A stretch of DNA of 57,249 nucleotides from Methylobacterium sp. B4 (lineage in GTDB: Bacteria; Pseudomonadota; Alphaproteobacteria; Rhizobiales; Beijerinckiaceae), in contig NZ_QJJJ01000028.1 of the NCBI RefSeq assembly GCF_003201865.1, positions 1 to 57,249 of the forward strand, written 5' to 3'. How positions within the stretch are numbered: the first letter of the stretch is position 1; every line of letters starts with the position of its first letter. Positions 14,276 through 23,080 of the stretch are shown here, piece after piece. The translations under genes were made by a program, and so were the position numbers. Under the pieces are notes generated by a model. The model saw only the letters and a program-made list of their open reading frames with translations, was not told the DNA's origin and ran no database searches.

Positions 14276-16795
14276 TTAGCCCTTGCGGACCAGCGGCTCG
14301 ATGATCGGAGCCGGCGGCGGGGGCTCGAACAGGATGCGCAGGCCGCCGAAGGCCGCCACCGGCGCGCCGGGCGCGAGACTGCGGTTCGAGGTGGCATTGG
14401 GCACCGAGATGATCGGAACCTCGTTCACCGGCGAGAAGGTGCCGAAGGTGGCGTACTTGGTGTTGAAGGCGTTCTCGACGTAGCCGTAGAGCTCGATGTT
14501 CGGAGCGATGCGGTAGCTGGTGTTGAAGCCGAACACCGCGAAATCGCCGGTGGTCTTGTTCTGGTTGGTCGGGTCGCCGACGAGGAACTTGCCCGTGGCG
14601 AAGCGGGCGAGCGCGCCGACGCGCCATTCCGGCGTGACCTGATACTGCAGGCCGACCTTGAGCTGATGCGGCGCGACGCCGGGCAGGCGGTTGCCCGGCC
14701 GCACGAGCACGACGCCGCTCTCGTCGCCGCCCGCGCTGTTGAACGGGTTGCCGGGTGCCGCGAGTTCGACCGGCGACTCGAACGTGGCGTTGACGAGGGC
14801 GTAATCGACGAAGGCGCTCCAGGTCGGCGTGTTGTAGAACAGGCTCACCTCGGCGCCCTGCCGCTTGGTCGAGCCGACGTTGCGGAAATAGGCGCGACCG
14901 ATCGTGTCGGGAGCCGGCACGAACAGGATGTCGTCGTCGTTGCGGGTCGTGAAGAAGCCCGCCTTCCACGAGAAGATGCCGCCGAAGACGTCGTCGGGCT
15001 GCGGGATGCGGCCGCGCAGGCCGGCCTCGACGGTGCGCGCCACCACCTGCTTCAGGGGCGGATCGCCGACGAAGAAGTTGGTGAGCGAGCAGGGCGCCTG
15101 CGGGTCGGCGCAGGACAGCTCGGCCGGGGTGGGCGCGCGGTTGGCTTCCGTGTAGCCACCATAGGCGACGAGGTAGTCCGGGATGATCTTGTAGGTGGCG
15201 CCGATGCCGGGGTTGAAGCGCTGGTAGTAGTGGTCGCCGTTGAGCGCCGTGCCGATCTGGTCGCGCAGGATGATCTTGGCCATGTTGAACCGGCCCTGCA
15301 GCGTCAGGGTCAGCCGGTCGGTCAGGTCGGTGTTGTTCGAGAAGTAGATGCCGCCGTAATCGTTCGAGGTGCGCACCGAGACGGGCGTGATGATGCCGTC
15401 ATCGCTGGAGACGACCACGCCGGGGAGCGAGAAGCCGCGGTCGAAGGTGAGGCCGCCGATGGAGTTGTCCGCGGTGAAGCGGGTGCGACCGCCGTCATAG
15501 GAACCGCCGAGCACGAAGCGGTTCGGCAGGCCGAACAGCGATTCGCGCACCACCGTCTGGACCGTGGCGCCGAAATTGTCGGTGTCGGTGCGGGTCTGGT
15601 TCAGGAAGGCGTAGGGGCCGCCCTCGTCGAAGCGGTCGGCGAAGACCGGGTTGACCGCGCCGAAGTTGAAGGTGCGCAGGCGGTCGACCCGGACCGGGTT
15701 GCCGGTGCGGTCGCGCAGGAAGAACTGGTTGTCGTCCGCGCCCTCGGAGCAGACGAAGCGCTCGTCGACCTCGCAGTTCTCCACGTCGGCGGCGTCGCCG
15801 TTGGCGGTGCGCTGGCGGAACAGGCCGTAATAGGCATTGCCCTGCACGCTGATGGTGGGCGTGACGTCGTAGGTGCCCGAGAGCTGGAAGCGCAGGAAGT
15901 CGTTCTTGGTCTGGTCGGGATAGGTGAACACGTCGGCGCGGTTGGCCTTGAGCAGTTCCACCGGGGCGGTGCCGTTGCCGGTGAGGCTGTTGCTGGCGCC
16001 GATCACGTTGAAGTGGAACTCGCCCCGCTCCGCCTGGACGCCGAGGTCGGCGTAGATTTGGTTGAGGCGCGAGGGCGAGTGCTTGCGCCAGCCGTCCTCG
16101 CCGAGCTTGGTGCCGGCGACGTAGAGGCCGATATTGTCGATGCGCTGGCCGTGCTGGAACGCTACCGCGCCGCGGCCGAACGAGCCGCCGAGCAGGTTCA
16201 GTTCGGTGCCCTGGTAGGTGAAGCCGTTCTTGAGCGTCACCGCCAGCGAGCCACCAAGCGCGTTGAGGCCGAAGGCCGGGTTCGATCCCTCGAGCTCGAT
16301 CCGGTCGACCGCGATGTCGGGGATGAGATCCCACTGCACCGTGTCGCCGAAGGAGGTGTTGAAACGGGCGCCGTTCAGGTAGACGGCCACGCCCTGCGGC
16401 GAGCCGCCGAGCGGCGAGGCCTCGAAGCCGCGATAGGTGATCGTCGGCTGGAAGGGATTGCCCTGCGCGTTGTTGATGCTGATCGAGCCGACACGCTCGT
16501 CGAGCGCGCGCACGGTGCTCGGGAAGCCGACCCGCGAGACGTCGCCGGCGGTCAGAACGCTCGTGTTCTGCGGCAGCTTGTTGCGGTCGATGCCGTCGAG
16601 CACCGTCACCTCGCGCAGACCCGAGGGGGTCGGGGTCGTCACCACACGGCGCGAGGCCGCGACCGGCGTATTCGAAACGACGCTGATCTCGTCCAGCGTC
16701 ACGGCCTGTTGGCCGCCCGCGCCCTGCGCCATCACCTGTCCCGGAAGCAGCGCAACCGATGCGATGAGGCTGCCTCGCAGCACCCGCATAGTCAT
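14276..16795 (-). CDS. lutH: TonB-dependent receptor for lanthanide uptake
   Basis: 839 residues. A signal peptide (ending QVMAQG) is followed by a TonB-box-like TLDEISVVSNTPV, a plug domain (VTVLDGIDRNKLPQNTSVLTAGDVSRVGFPS, then YLNGARFNTSFGDTVQWDLIPDIAVDRIELEGSNPAFGLNALGG) and a long beta-barrel with alternating aromatic strands. The end RILFEPPPPAPIIEPLVRKG is not the typical terminal Phe. In Methylorubrum the receptor beside lanM imports lanthanide, thought to be chelated. The order lutA-H then lanM matches the known cluster. A start at 16789 fits the GGGGA site slightly better than 16795. Confidence 0.92.
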   Translation of the reverse strand: MTMRVLRGSLIASVALLPGQVMAQGAGGQQAVTLDEISVVSNTPVAASRRVVTTPTPSGLREVTVLDGIDRNKLPQNTSVLTAGDVSRVGFPSTVRALDERVGSISINNAQGNPFQPTITYRGFEASPLGGSPQGVAVYLNGARFNTSFGDTVQWDLIPDIAVDRIELEGSNPAFGLNALGGSLAVTLKNGFTYQGTELNLLGGSFGRGAVAFQHGQRIDNIGLYVAGTKLGEDGWRKHSPSRLNQIYADLGVQAERGEFHFNVIGASNSLTGNGTAPVELLKANRADVFTYPDQTKNDFLRFQLSGTYDVTPTISVQGNAYYGLFRQRTANGDAADVENCEVDERFVCSEGADDNQFFLRDRTGNPVRVDRLRTFNFGAVNPVFADRFDEGGPYAFLNQTRTDTDNFGATVQTVVRESLFGLPNRFVLGGSYDGGRTRFTADNSIGGLTFDRGFSLPGVVVSSDDGIITPVSVRTSNDYGGIYFSNNTDLTDRLTLTLQGRFNMAKIILRDQIGTALNGDHYYQRFNPGIGATYKIIPDYLVAYGGYTEANRAPTPAELSCADPQAPCSLTNFFVGDPPLKQVVARTVEAGLRGRIPQPDDVFGGIFSWKAGFFTTRNDDDILFVPAPDTIGRAYFRNVGSTKRQGAEVSLFYNTPTWSAFVDYALVNATFESPVELAAPGNPFNSAGGDESGVVLVRPGNRLPGVAPHQLKVGLQYQVTPEWRVGALARFATGKFLVGDPTNQNKTTGDFAVFGFNTSYRIAPNIELYGYVENAFNTKYATFGTFSPVNEVPIISVPNATSNRSLAPGAPVAAFGGLRILFEPPPPAPIIEPLVRKG

Positions 16796-17220
16796 TCCCC
16801 AGCCCTTATCATTCGTGCTTGCCGCCCCTTGGATGGGACGGTTGCCGGATGTTGCTGGAGGCCGGAGGCCGCGACAATCGCCGCAGCGCCTCTGGGGGAT
16901 TATTTATGATGAAACACTCAAGCTTACCGAAGCCGCGTGCTGTTACGGCAACATATTTCTCGCTGTTCTTCAGACACTTACGGACAAAAAGGCAGAGTGA
17001 TCCGGGATCATTCGGCAATAATACAAAACACACATGGCCGAAGCATGGAACACGATTCGACTGCGGCTGAACGCAGCCGGCAAGATGACTTAAAGTAGAA
17101 ACTTAGCCTGCAAGTCGATACCCCGGGCACGGGGAGCGTTGTCGGAAGACTTCACAATGATCGCCAGCCGTGCCCCGGGCCGATGCCGGGGCACGCGCGG
17201 AACGTCCGCTTCCGTCCGGA
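16796..17220. other. Intergenic region upstream of lutH
   Basis: 425 bases without a supported gene, clearly more AT-rich (16900-17110) than its surroundings. It should hold the minus-strand promoter of lutH and the end of the lutABCDEFG unit. Near 17120-17215 a short inverted match (CCCCGGGCACGGGG and CCCCGGGCCGATGCCGGGGC) may be the terminator after lutG. I cannot call a specific operator. Confidence 0.45.
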
Positions 17221-17862
17221 TCAGAGGCGCGACTGGATGCGGCGGGCGACCTCGCCCAGGCGCTGCTCAAGGATCGTCGGCACCTCGCAGACGTAGGAGA
17301 CCGACTGGTTGCGCTCGTCGAAGATGCGCCGGTCCCAGTTGAACTGCGTCTCCAAGTCCGTGGCTTCCTTGGAGGCGACCTTGGTCGGATCGGATTCCGG
17401 GCTGTCCTTGAGCTCGCTCACCTTGTCCGCCTCGTCACGGATGCGCTCGGCGAGACGGCGCTGGCCCTGAGCGTAGCGCGTGATGCCGTTCATCACGGTG
17501 CTGCGCTCGCCGTTGATGACCTCGAACACGCCGGCGAAGACGCGGGTGAGGCGCTTGCCCTTCTCGGCCGGATCGACCTTCGCCGCGAACTCGTCGAGCA
17601 GCGTGTCGACCTCCCGCAGCTCCGTACGGCGGGAGGCGAGCTTGCGGGCGAGCTGGGCCGCCTCCCGGTCGTTGCCCCATTCCCCGGCCTCGGCGAGATC
17701 CGGGCCGGTCCAGACCGAGCCGTAGCCGAGCGTCGTGACCTTGCGCTGCGGGCAGGGCCAATCCGGATCGGCCTTGGGCTGCGCCAGAGCAGGGCTCGCG
17801 GCGAGGGCGAAGAGGAGGACGAGCGGAAGGCGAACGCTGTGAGGGGGCATGGGCAAGCTCAT
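17221..17862 (-). CDS. lutG: Exported protein of the lanthanide cluster
   Basis: 213 residues. The hydrophobic signal (LPLVLLFALAASPALAQ) supports a start at 17862 or 17850; I chose 17862, 10 bases after lutF. The mature protein starts PKADPDWPCPQRKVTTLGYGSVWTGPDL and is otherwise helical and highly charged (RRTELREVDTLLDEFAAKVDPAEKGKRL), with one more cysteine near the C-terminus (SYVCEVPTILEQRL). Periplasmic. This family of unknown function travels with the PQQ-alcohol-oxidation ABC system. It is the seventh gene of the lut run. Confidence 0.82.
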   Translation of the reverse strand: MSLPMPPHSVRLPLVLLFALAASPALAQPKADPDWPCPQRKVTTLGYGSVWTGPDLAEAGEWGNDREAAQLARKLASRRTELREVDTLLDEFAAKVDPAEKGKRLTRVFAGVFEVINGERSTVMNGITRYAQGQRRLAERIRDEADKVSELKDSPESDPTKVASKEATDLETQFNWDRRIFDERNQSVSYVCEVPTILEQRLGEVARRIQSRL

Positions 17863-17872
17863 CGGGGATGTC

Positions 17873-18766
17873 TCAGGCGGCTTCGCCGGCCGGTCCGCCC
17901 CGCCGAGCCATGATGCCTCGGCCCGGATCGTAGGCGATCGCGGCGAGCGCGAAGAACAGGAGGCCGGTTCCCACCACCACGGCGCAGGCGAGCGGCTCGA
18001 AACGCCCGTAGAGGGCGAAGCGCACCAGTTCGACGGCGTGGGTGAACGGGTTGGCTTGGCAGATCCAGTAGAGCCATTCGCTCGAGGCCCGGACCTGCCA
18101 GAGCGGATATAGGGCAGAAGAGGCAAAGAACATCGGGAAGATCACGAAATTCATGACGCTTGCGAAGTTCTCGAGTTGTCGCACCAGCGAGGATAGGAAC
18201 AGACCGATCGCGCCCAGCATCAGTCCCGAGGCCAGGAAGGCGGGCAGAGCGGCGAGGTAGCCGACGGGCGGAATGCCGGTCTCCCAGAACCACGCGATGG
18301 CCAGAAACGCGTAGGCCTGCACGATCGAGACGCTGACGCCGGCGATCAGCTTGGCGAGCAGCAGCGACCAGCGCGGATAGGGCGAGGTGAGCAGCACCTT
18401 CATGGAGCCGACCTCGCGGTCGTAGACCATGGAGAGCGAGGATTGCATGCCGTTGAAGAGCTGGATCATCACGGCCAGCCCCGGCACCACGTAGGCCTCG
18501 TAGAGCACGTAGGTCTCGTAGGGCGGCGTGATCGAGGTGCCGAGCGTGTTGCGAAAGCCCGCCGCGAAGATGAACAGCCAGACCAGCGGGCGCACCATCG
18601 CCGAAAAGAAGCGCTCCTTCTGGTGGAAGAAGCGCAGCAACTCGCGGCGCACGATGCCGCCGAGCGCGATGAGATAGCCGACCGCATCGAGCCGGCCCGC
18701 ATGGGGAACCGGTGTCGCGGCCTCCTCGGTGCGGGCTGCGACGCCGGATTGCGACGAAGAACTCAT
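17873..18766 (-). CDS. lutF: ABC-2 type transporter permease
   Basis: 297 residues with six membrane segments in the ABC-2 pattern: about 55-80, 95-120, 145-175, 180-210, 215-235 and 265-290. The motif RRELLRFFHQKERFFSAMVRPLVWLFIF is typical of the N-terminal part of these permeases. Partner of the LutE ATPase; as an ABC-2 family permease it could export or import, but the genetic setting is lanthanide uptake. lutE ends 10 bases upstream and lutG starts 10 bases downstream. Confidence 0.92.
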   Translation of the reverse strand: MSSSSQSGVAARTEEAATPVPHAGRLDAVGYLIALGGIVRRELLRFFHQKERFFSAMVRPLVWLFIFAAGFRNTLGTSITPPYETYVLYEAYVVPGLAVMIQLFNGMQSSLSMVYDREVGSMKVLLTSPYPRWSLLLAKLIAGVSVSIVQAYAFLAIAWFWETGIPPVGYLAALPAFLASGLMLGAIGLFLSSLVRQLENFASVMNFVIFPMFFASSALYPLWQVRASSEWLYWICQANPFTHAVELVRFALYGRFEPLACAVVVGTGLLFFALAAIAYDPGRGIMARRGGPAGEAA

Positions 18767-18776
18767 GACCGGAAAC

Positions 18777-19526
18777 TCATGCGGCGGACTTCACGGTCTC
18801 GCGGCCGGGCTCGGCGACGAGGCGGCGGAAGGCGGCTTCCAAGCTCTCGCCGGGTCCGGCGATCTCCCCGGCGCGGCCCCGGGCGACGATGCGGCCCTTG
18901 TGGAGCACGACGGCGTCGTCCTCGGGCGAAATTTCCTCGAAGATGTGGGTCGCCCAGAGCACCGAGAGGCCTTCCTCCCGCACCAGGGCGCGGACGATGG
19001 CGACGATATCGGCGCGGGATTCGAGGTCGAGCCCCACGGTCGGCTCGTCGAGCAGCAGAAGGCGCGGCGCGTGGATCAGCGAGCGGGCGATCTCGATGCG
19101 CCGCGACTGGCCGCCGGAGAGGGTGCGGATCTTGTCATCGCGCCGCTCGGCCAGCCCGACGCGGGCGAGCAGGGTCGCGATGCGCGCGCGCGCGGCGGAG
19201 CGGGCGATGCCGTGCAGGCTCGCGTGGTAGTGCAGGTTCTGCGCGACGGTGAGGTCGGTATCCAGCGTCCGGGCCTGGAACACCACGCCGAGGCGGGCGA
19301 GCGCCCGCGAGGGCTCCCGGTCGAGGGGATGGCCGAGGATCGAGACCCGGCCCTCCTGATTGTTGTAGAGCCGGGTGATCACCGAGAACAACGTGGTCTT
19401 GCCCGCGCCGTTGGGGCCGAGCAGCGCCATGAAATGCCCGCGCTCCACCGTGAGCGACACGTCGTCGAGCGCGGCACGCTGCCCGAAGCGGTGGCTGACG
19501 CCGGCGACCTCGAGGGCGGCGCTCAT
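18777..19526 (-). CDS. lutE: ABC transporter ATP-binding protein
   Basis: 249 residues from the ATG at 19526, which overlaps the lutD stop (ATGA). Walker A GPNGAGKTT, the Q-loop at VVFQARTLDTDLT, signature LSGGQSRR, Walker B RLLLLDEPTVGLD and the switch His in WATHIFEE are all present, so the ATPase should be active. It belongs to the subgroup linked to PQQ-dependent alcohol dehydrogenases. With LutF and LutA it forms the inner-membrane step of lanthanide handling. Confidence 0.94.
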   Translation of the reverse strand: MSAALEVAGVSHRFGQRAALDDVSLTVERGHFMALLGPNGAGKTTLFSVITRLYNNQEGRVSILGHPLDREPSRALARLGVVFQARTLDTDLTVAQNLHYHASLHGIARSAARARIATLLARVGLAERRDDKIRTLSGGQSRRIEIARSLIHAPRLLLLDEPTVGLDLESRADIVAIVRALVREEGLSVLWATHIFEEISPEDDAVVLHKGRIVARGRAGEIAGPGESLEAAFRRLVAEPGRETVKSAA

Positions 19527-19924
19527 TTCGGCAGCGCCCGCCGCGCATCGTCGAGGGCTTCCAGGCACTCGTCGAACTCGCCCTCACCCTGCTCGCGCTC
19601 GGCGATCTTCAAGGCGCGCTTGAGCTTTGGCGGCACGGCGTCGGGCGCGAGCTTTTCCGCCTGCGCCTTGACCGTGGCGATGCCGTCGGCGCAGGCGGCC
19701 TTGTCGTCGGCGAGGGCGGGTGTGGCGAGGAGGAGGGCGGCCAGGAGGGGGCCCACCCAAAGCCCTCCCCCCTCCGCCGGGGAGGGTGCCTGCGGAGCAG
19801 GCGGGAGAGGGGCCGGCTCCGCACCATCCGGAAGCGGCGCCCCCCTCACCCGACCTCCTTCGGGGGCCACCCGTTCCCGCAGAGGGGAGAGGGGGTTGTG
19901 CTTGCGCTTCATGAGATCGCTCAT
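19523..19924 (-). CDS. lutD: Small exported protein with palindromic-element insertion
   Basis: 133 residues from the ATG at 19924, one base after the lutC stop (coupled start). MSDLMKRKH is a normal signal-peptide n-region and LLAALLLATPALA its hydrophobic core, but about 45 residues between them (NPLSPLRERVAPEGGRV... to SPAEGGGL) are encoded by repeat copy A (19763-19896). The mature part, about 60 residues, begins DDKAACADGIATVKAQAEKLAPD and has two cysteines. A GTG at 19756 could give a 77-residue form with a signal peptide lacking basic residues. Whether the long form is secreted is open. Confidence 0.78.
   Translation of the reverse strand: MSDLMKRKHNPLSPLRERVAPEGGRVRGAPLPDGAEPAPLPPAPQAPSPAEGGGLWVGPLLAALLLATPALADDKAACADGIATVKAQAEKLAPDAVPPKLKRALKIAEREQGEGEFDECLEALDDARRALPK
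19763..19896 (-). repeat. Palindromic repeat element, copy A (inside lutD)
   Basis: About 134 bp of nested inverted repeats: outer arms of C/T-rich and G/A-rich runs at both ends and the core CTCCCGCCTGCTCCGCAGG (minus strand of 19789-19807), itself a small hairpin. The same core occurs at 28530-28548 and 34449-34467. It lies in frame within the lutD signal peptide region and points in the gene's direction. Confidence 0.85.
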
Positions 19925-19925
19925 C

Positions 19926-20360
19926 TCACTTCACCGTGATCGTGCCGGCCATGCCCTTCTCCTCAAGACCTTGCGCGTACCACTTGTACGCACCCGGCTT
20001 GATGGCGACGAACTCGATGGCAATCTCGCCGGGATCGTCGAATTCGAGGTGATCGGGCGGGCCGCCGCCGTGGATCTCCTTGTGCTCGATCACGATCTGG
20101 TTGAACCAGATGTAGCGGAAGAATTCGGGCGCGTAGAACTTGTATTCCTGCCGCCCCTTGGCGACGATGCGCAGGCGGTAGGCCTTACCCGCCTCCAGCT
20201 CGATATCCCGGTTCTCCACCACGAAGTCGTTGCCCTCCTCGTTGCCGAGAACGAGGTCGGGCAGGTTCTGGCGCTTCTTGGTGAGGTCGAGGGCGCCAGC
20301 CGGGGCGCTCGCGAGCATCAGGGCCGCGGCGGCGAGGCCGAGGCGCGTCGTCCATTTCAT
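19926..20360 (-). CDS. lutC: Exported cupredoxin-like protein
   Basis: 144 residues with a signal peptide (ending APAGALD). The mature part has a beta-sandwich, cupredoxin-like pattern: DFVVENRDIELEAGKAYRLRIVAKGRQEYKFYAPEFF, then DPGEIAIEFVAIKPGAYKWYAQGLEEKGMAGTITVK. The C-terminal Cys ligand of blue copper proteins is absent, though several His, Glu and Met remain (HKEIHGGGPPDH). Periplasmic; possibly a metal-binding accessory. lutB ends 43 bases upstream and lutD follows at once. Confidence 0.8.
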   Translation of the reverse strand: MKWTTRLGLAAAALMLASAPAGALDLTKKRQNLPDLVLGNEEGNDFVVENRDIELEAGKAYRLRIVAKGRQEYKFYAPEFFRYIWFNQIVIEHKEIHGGGPPDHLEFDDPGEIAIEFVAIKPGAYKWYAQGLEEKGMAGTITVK

Positions 20361-20403
20361 GTCCGTTTCCTCCCTGCGCCGCCTTTGAAAGGCGGTCCGT
20401 CGG

Positions 20404-21405
20404 TTATTTCTTCGAGATCGCCACGCCCCAGGGCAGCAACCCGACCGGGATGCTTTTCACCACCTTCAGCCCGTCCACGTCGATCACCGACACGTCGTTG
20501 GAGGTGCCGTTGGTCGTGTAGAGCTGCTTCTCGTCCGGGGTGAAGGCGAGCTGCCAGACGCGCTGGCCCACGGGGAGGTACTTCTGCACCTCGTAGGTCT
20601 TGGCATCGACCACGGCGACGCGGTTGGCCGGACCCAGCGCCACGAAAGCCTTGGTGCCGTCCTTGGTCAGGCGCACACCCACCGGCTGGATCTGCTCGTC
20701 GGTGACGCTCGGGATCTTGAAGGTGATCTTCTTGATGACCTTGCGGGTGGCCACGTCGATCACCGAGACCGTGCCGCCGACCTCCGCCGAGACCCAGAGG
20801 TATTTGCCGTCCGAGGAGAACTCGGCGAAGCGGGGCCGCGCATCGACCAGCACGTTATCGATCACCTCGAAGGTCTTGGTGTCGATGAAGTGGGCCATGT
20901 TGGTGGTCTCGGAGGTGTTCACGAGGATCTTGCCGTCCGGCGAGAGCCCCATTCCCTCCGGCTCGACCCCCACCGGCACCTCGGCCAGAACCTTGTTCTT
21001 CTCGATGTCGAGGATGGTGACCTGGCTGTCGTCCTCGTTGGCGACGTAGAGCGGGTTGCCGCTCTGATCGAGGATGAACTGCTCCGGGTCCGGCCCGGAG
21101 CGCAGCGAGCGGACCACCTTGCCGGTCGCGGTGTCGAGCACGTCGATGCGGTCGTCGTCGCTGGCGCAGACGAACAATTCCTTGTCGTCCTTCGACAGCG
21201 TCACGCCGCGCGGGCGCCGCCCGACCTTCCAGGTCCCGGTGACCGCCATCGTCTGCGTGTCGATGACCGAGACGGTGTTGGCCTTCTCGTTGGTGACGTA
21301 GGCGGTGAAGGCCTGGGCACTCCCCGCCGTCCCGAGCCAAGCGACCACGGGTAACGCGCCCGCGAGCAACGCACATCCCAGCCCTGCTCTGACGCGAGCG
21401 ACCAT
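20404..21405 (-). CDS. lutB: YVTN beta-propeller protein of the PQQ/lanthanide ABC cluster
   Basis: 333 residues from the ATG at 21405, which has GGGAGG 6 bases upstream. The signal peptide is followed by seven YVTN-type blades (AYVTNEKANTVSVIDTQT, FVCASDDDRIDVLDTATGK, YVANEDDSQVTILDIEKNK, LVNTSETTNMAHFIDTKT, WVSAEVGGTVSVIDVATRK, FVALGPANRVAVVDAKT, YTTNGTSNDVSVIDVDG). Periplasmic propeller proteins of this subgroup occur beside PQQ-dependent alcohol dehydrogenases; their ligand is not settled. A related propeller is encoded at 28397. Confidence 0.9.
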   Translation of the reverse strand: MVARVRAGLGCALLAGALPVVAWLGTAGSAQAFTAYVTNEKANTVSVIDTQTMAVTGTWKVGRRPRGVTLSKDDKELFVCASDDDRIDVLDTATGKVVRSLRSGPDPEQFILDQSGNPLYVANEDDSQVTILDIEKNKVLAEVPVGVEPEGMGLSPDGKILVNTSETTNMAHFIDTKTFEVIDNVLVDARPRFAEFSSDGKYLWVSAEVGGTVSVIDVATRKVIKKITFKIPSVTDEQIQPVGVRLTKDGTKAFVALGPANRVAVVDAKTYEVQKYLPVGQRVWQLAFTPDEKQLYTTNGTSNDVSVIDVDGLKVVKSIPVGLLPWGVAISKK

Positions 21406-21612
21406 CGGCATCCTCCCTGTCGTCACTGGCGCTTGGATGCGCCGCGGATGAATTCGTCTTGAGGGCGACATGGCCCTCACGACCCGGCGTCTCAAAGGAA
21501 AAACGGGTGAGGGACGGCTCCGCGGCGGGCGGTCGATTGCCGCATCATCCCCGCCCGCCCTCCGATGGGCCGGGACCTTGCCCGTTCCGGCGCCGACGGC
21601 ATTTGCAAACCA

Positions 21613-22878
21613 TCACTTCAGCTTGCACGCGGTCTCGGGCTCGTCGGCCCCGAGGGTGTCGAGCGGCGTGCGCTGGTGGATGAAGCCCTGCTCGGGCGCC
21701 ACGGAGACCATGGCCTTGGGTTGAACCACGATGATCGGCTGGCGCAGCTGGTGGTCCCAGGGGCGGTAGGTCAGTGAGACGCCCTTGTAGGCCGGCAGCG
21801 AGAACTCGGGCGTGACGAGGTGGGCGGCGATCACCGCCGGGTCGGTGCTTCGGGTCTGCGTGGCCGCCTCGCCGACGCTGCGGACAGCCGACCAGACCTG
21901 ATAGTCGAGCGGCTTCATCAAGCGCCCGGCCAACCGCCGGAAGCGGTTCTGCGCCTGGGCGGCGCCCCAGGTCTCCAGGGTCGGGTGCCAGGTCGTGGCG
22001 ATCAGGCCCTGCGTGCCGGCCACAGGGCGGGGATCGACCGTCCGATAGGGCACGTACTCGCCCCAGTCGCCCTCCTCGTCGGCGACGACGGCCATGTCGT
22101 AGTCGAGCCCGCGGGTGAACACCATCGCCTCGGCCCGGGTCGGCGTGTCGCCGCGTGCGCGGGCCAGCGGCCCGAAGGTCCAGGGCTTCTCGGCGGTGAT
22201 CTTGAGGCCGAACTTGCGGGCGGAGTTCTTCATGGCCTCCGCGTAGGCCTTGTCGCGCTCGCTCGGGCCGACGATGAGGAAGATCTTCCGCCAGCGCATC
22301 AGTGTCATGTACTGCGCCAGCGCGTCCGTCTGCATGGCGCGGCTCGGCAGCACGTGGAACAGGTTGGCCCGGCAATCGGCTCCGCGCAGGCGGTCGTCCG
22401 GCGCCCCGGCGTTGAAGACGACGGCCCCCGTTCCCTTCAGCGCGTCGGCCACCGCCAGCACCTCGTCGGCCGGCAGCGCCAGCGCGAAGAAGCGCACGCC
22501 CTTGTCGGCCAGTTCCTTGGCCGCTTCCACAGCGCTGCGCTCGCCGTCGAGGGCGACCTCGTCCAGCGCGTAGGTCTGCTTGGTGAAGCGGCCGGTGGTG
22601 TTGTTGTCCTTCACCGCCATGCGGGCGCCGGCGACCCCGAGATCCTCGGGCTCGGCCTCCGCATCGTAGGAGGAGGGCGCGGGCACCGGCCGGTAGAGGA
22701 TGGCGACGCGGGTCTCGGACGCGGGCGCGGGCGCCCCCGCGGCCGGCGGCTCGCCGGTCGCGGCCTTCGGCTCCTGAGCTTGGGCGGAAATGGGAATGCC
22801 CGGACCGGCGATGAAGCCGGCGGCGAGGGCGAGAAGGAGCGGGGCGGACGAGCGCATTGCCAGGCAGGCTAGCAACAT
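21613..22878 (-). CDS. lutA: ABC transporter periplasmic binding protein
   Basis: 421 residues with a signal peptide; a start at 22857 (MRSSAPLLLALAAG) is also possible. The mature protein has the type I periplasmic-binding fold: VAILYRPVPAPSSYDAEAEPEDLGVAGARMAVKDNN, then a strand-helix series (FFALALPADEVLAVADALKGTGAVVFNAGAPDDRLR; KIFLIVGPSERDKAYAEAMKNSARKFGLKI). It belongs to the subgroup associated with PQQ alcohol oxidation. First gene of lutABCDEFG; 207 bases separate it from lutB, and its promoter lies in 22879-23080. Confidence 0.9.
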   Translation of the reverse strand: MLLACLAMRSSAPLLLALAAGFIAGPGIPISAQAQEPKAATGEPPAAGAPAPASETRVAILYRPVPAPSSYDAEAEPEDLGVAGARMAVKDNNTTGRFTKQTYALDEVALDGERSAVEAAKELADKGVRFFALALPADEVLAVADALKGTGAVVFNAGAPDDRLRGADCRANLFHVLPSRAMQTDALAQYMTLMRWRKIFLIVGPSERDKAYAEAMKNSARKFGLKITAEKPWTFGPLARARGDTPTRAEAMVFTRGLDYDMAVVADEEGDWGEYVPYRTVDPRPVAGTQGLIATTWHPTLETWGAAQAQNRFRRLAGRLMKPLDYQVWSAVRSVGEAATQTRSTDPAVIAAHLVTPEFSLPAYKGVSLTYRPWDHQLRQPIIVVQPKAMVSVAPEQGFIHQRTPLDTLGADEPETACKLK

Positions 22879-23080
22879 CTTGCCACCTGCCTCAACGACG
22901 GAAGCATAAGATTTTTATAAGATTCAGAGGCGGATGCGCCCTCCCGACTCCCGCCCGAACGGCTAACGAAGGCGGCGCCGCCGATCGGACGGCAAGGGTC
23001 GTGAGGTTGCCAAATCCTCCGGGGACGCGAGTTTAGGGATGGTTCGCGCGGCCCCGCGCCCGACCCCAGGCTTGAGCCCC

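Noticed and set aside
14141..16909. 922-codon plus-strand open frame opposite lutH
   Set aside because: Antisense frame rich in Val/Glu/Arg/Gly without domains; the TonB receptor on the minus strand is clear.
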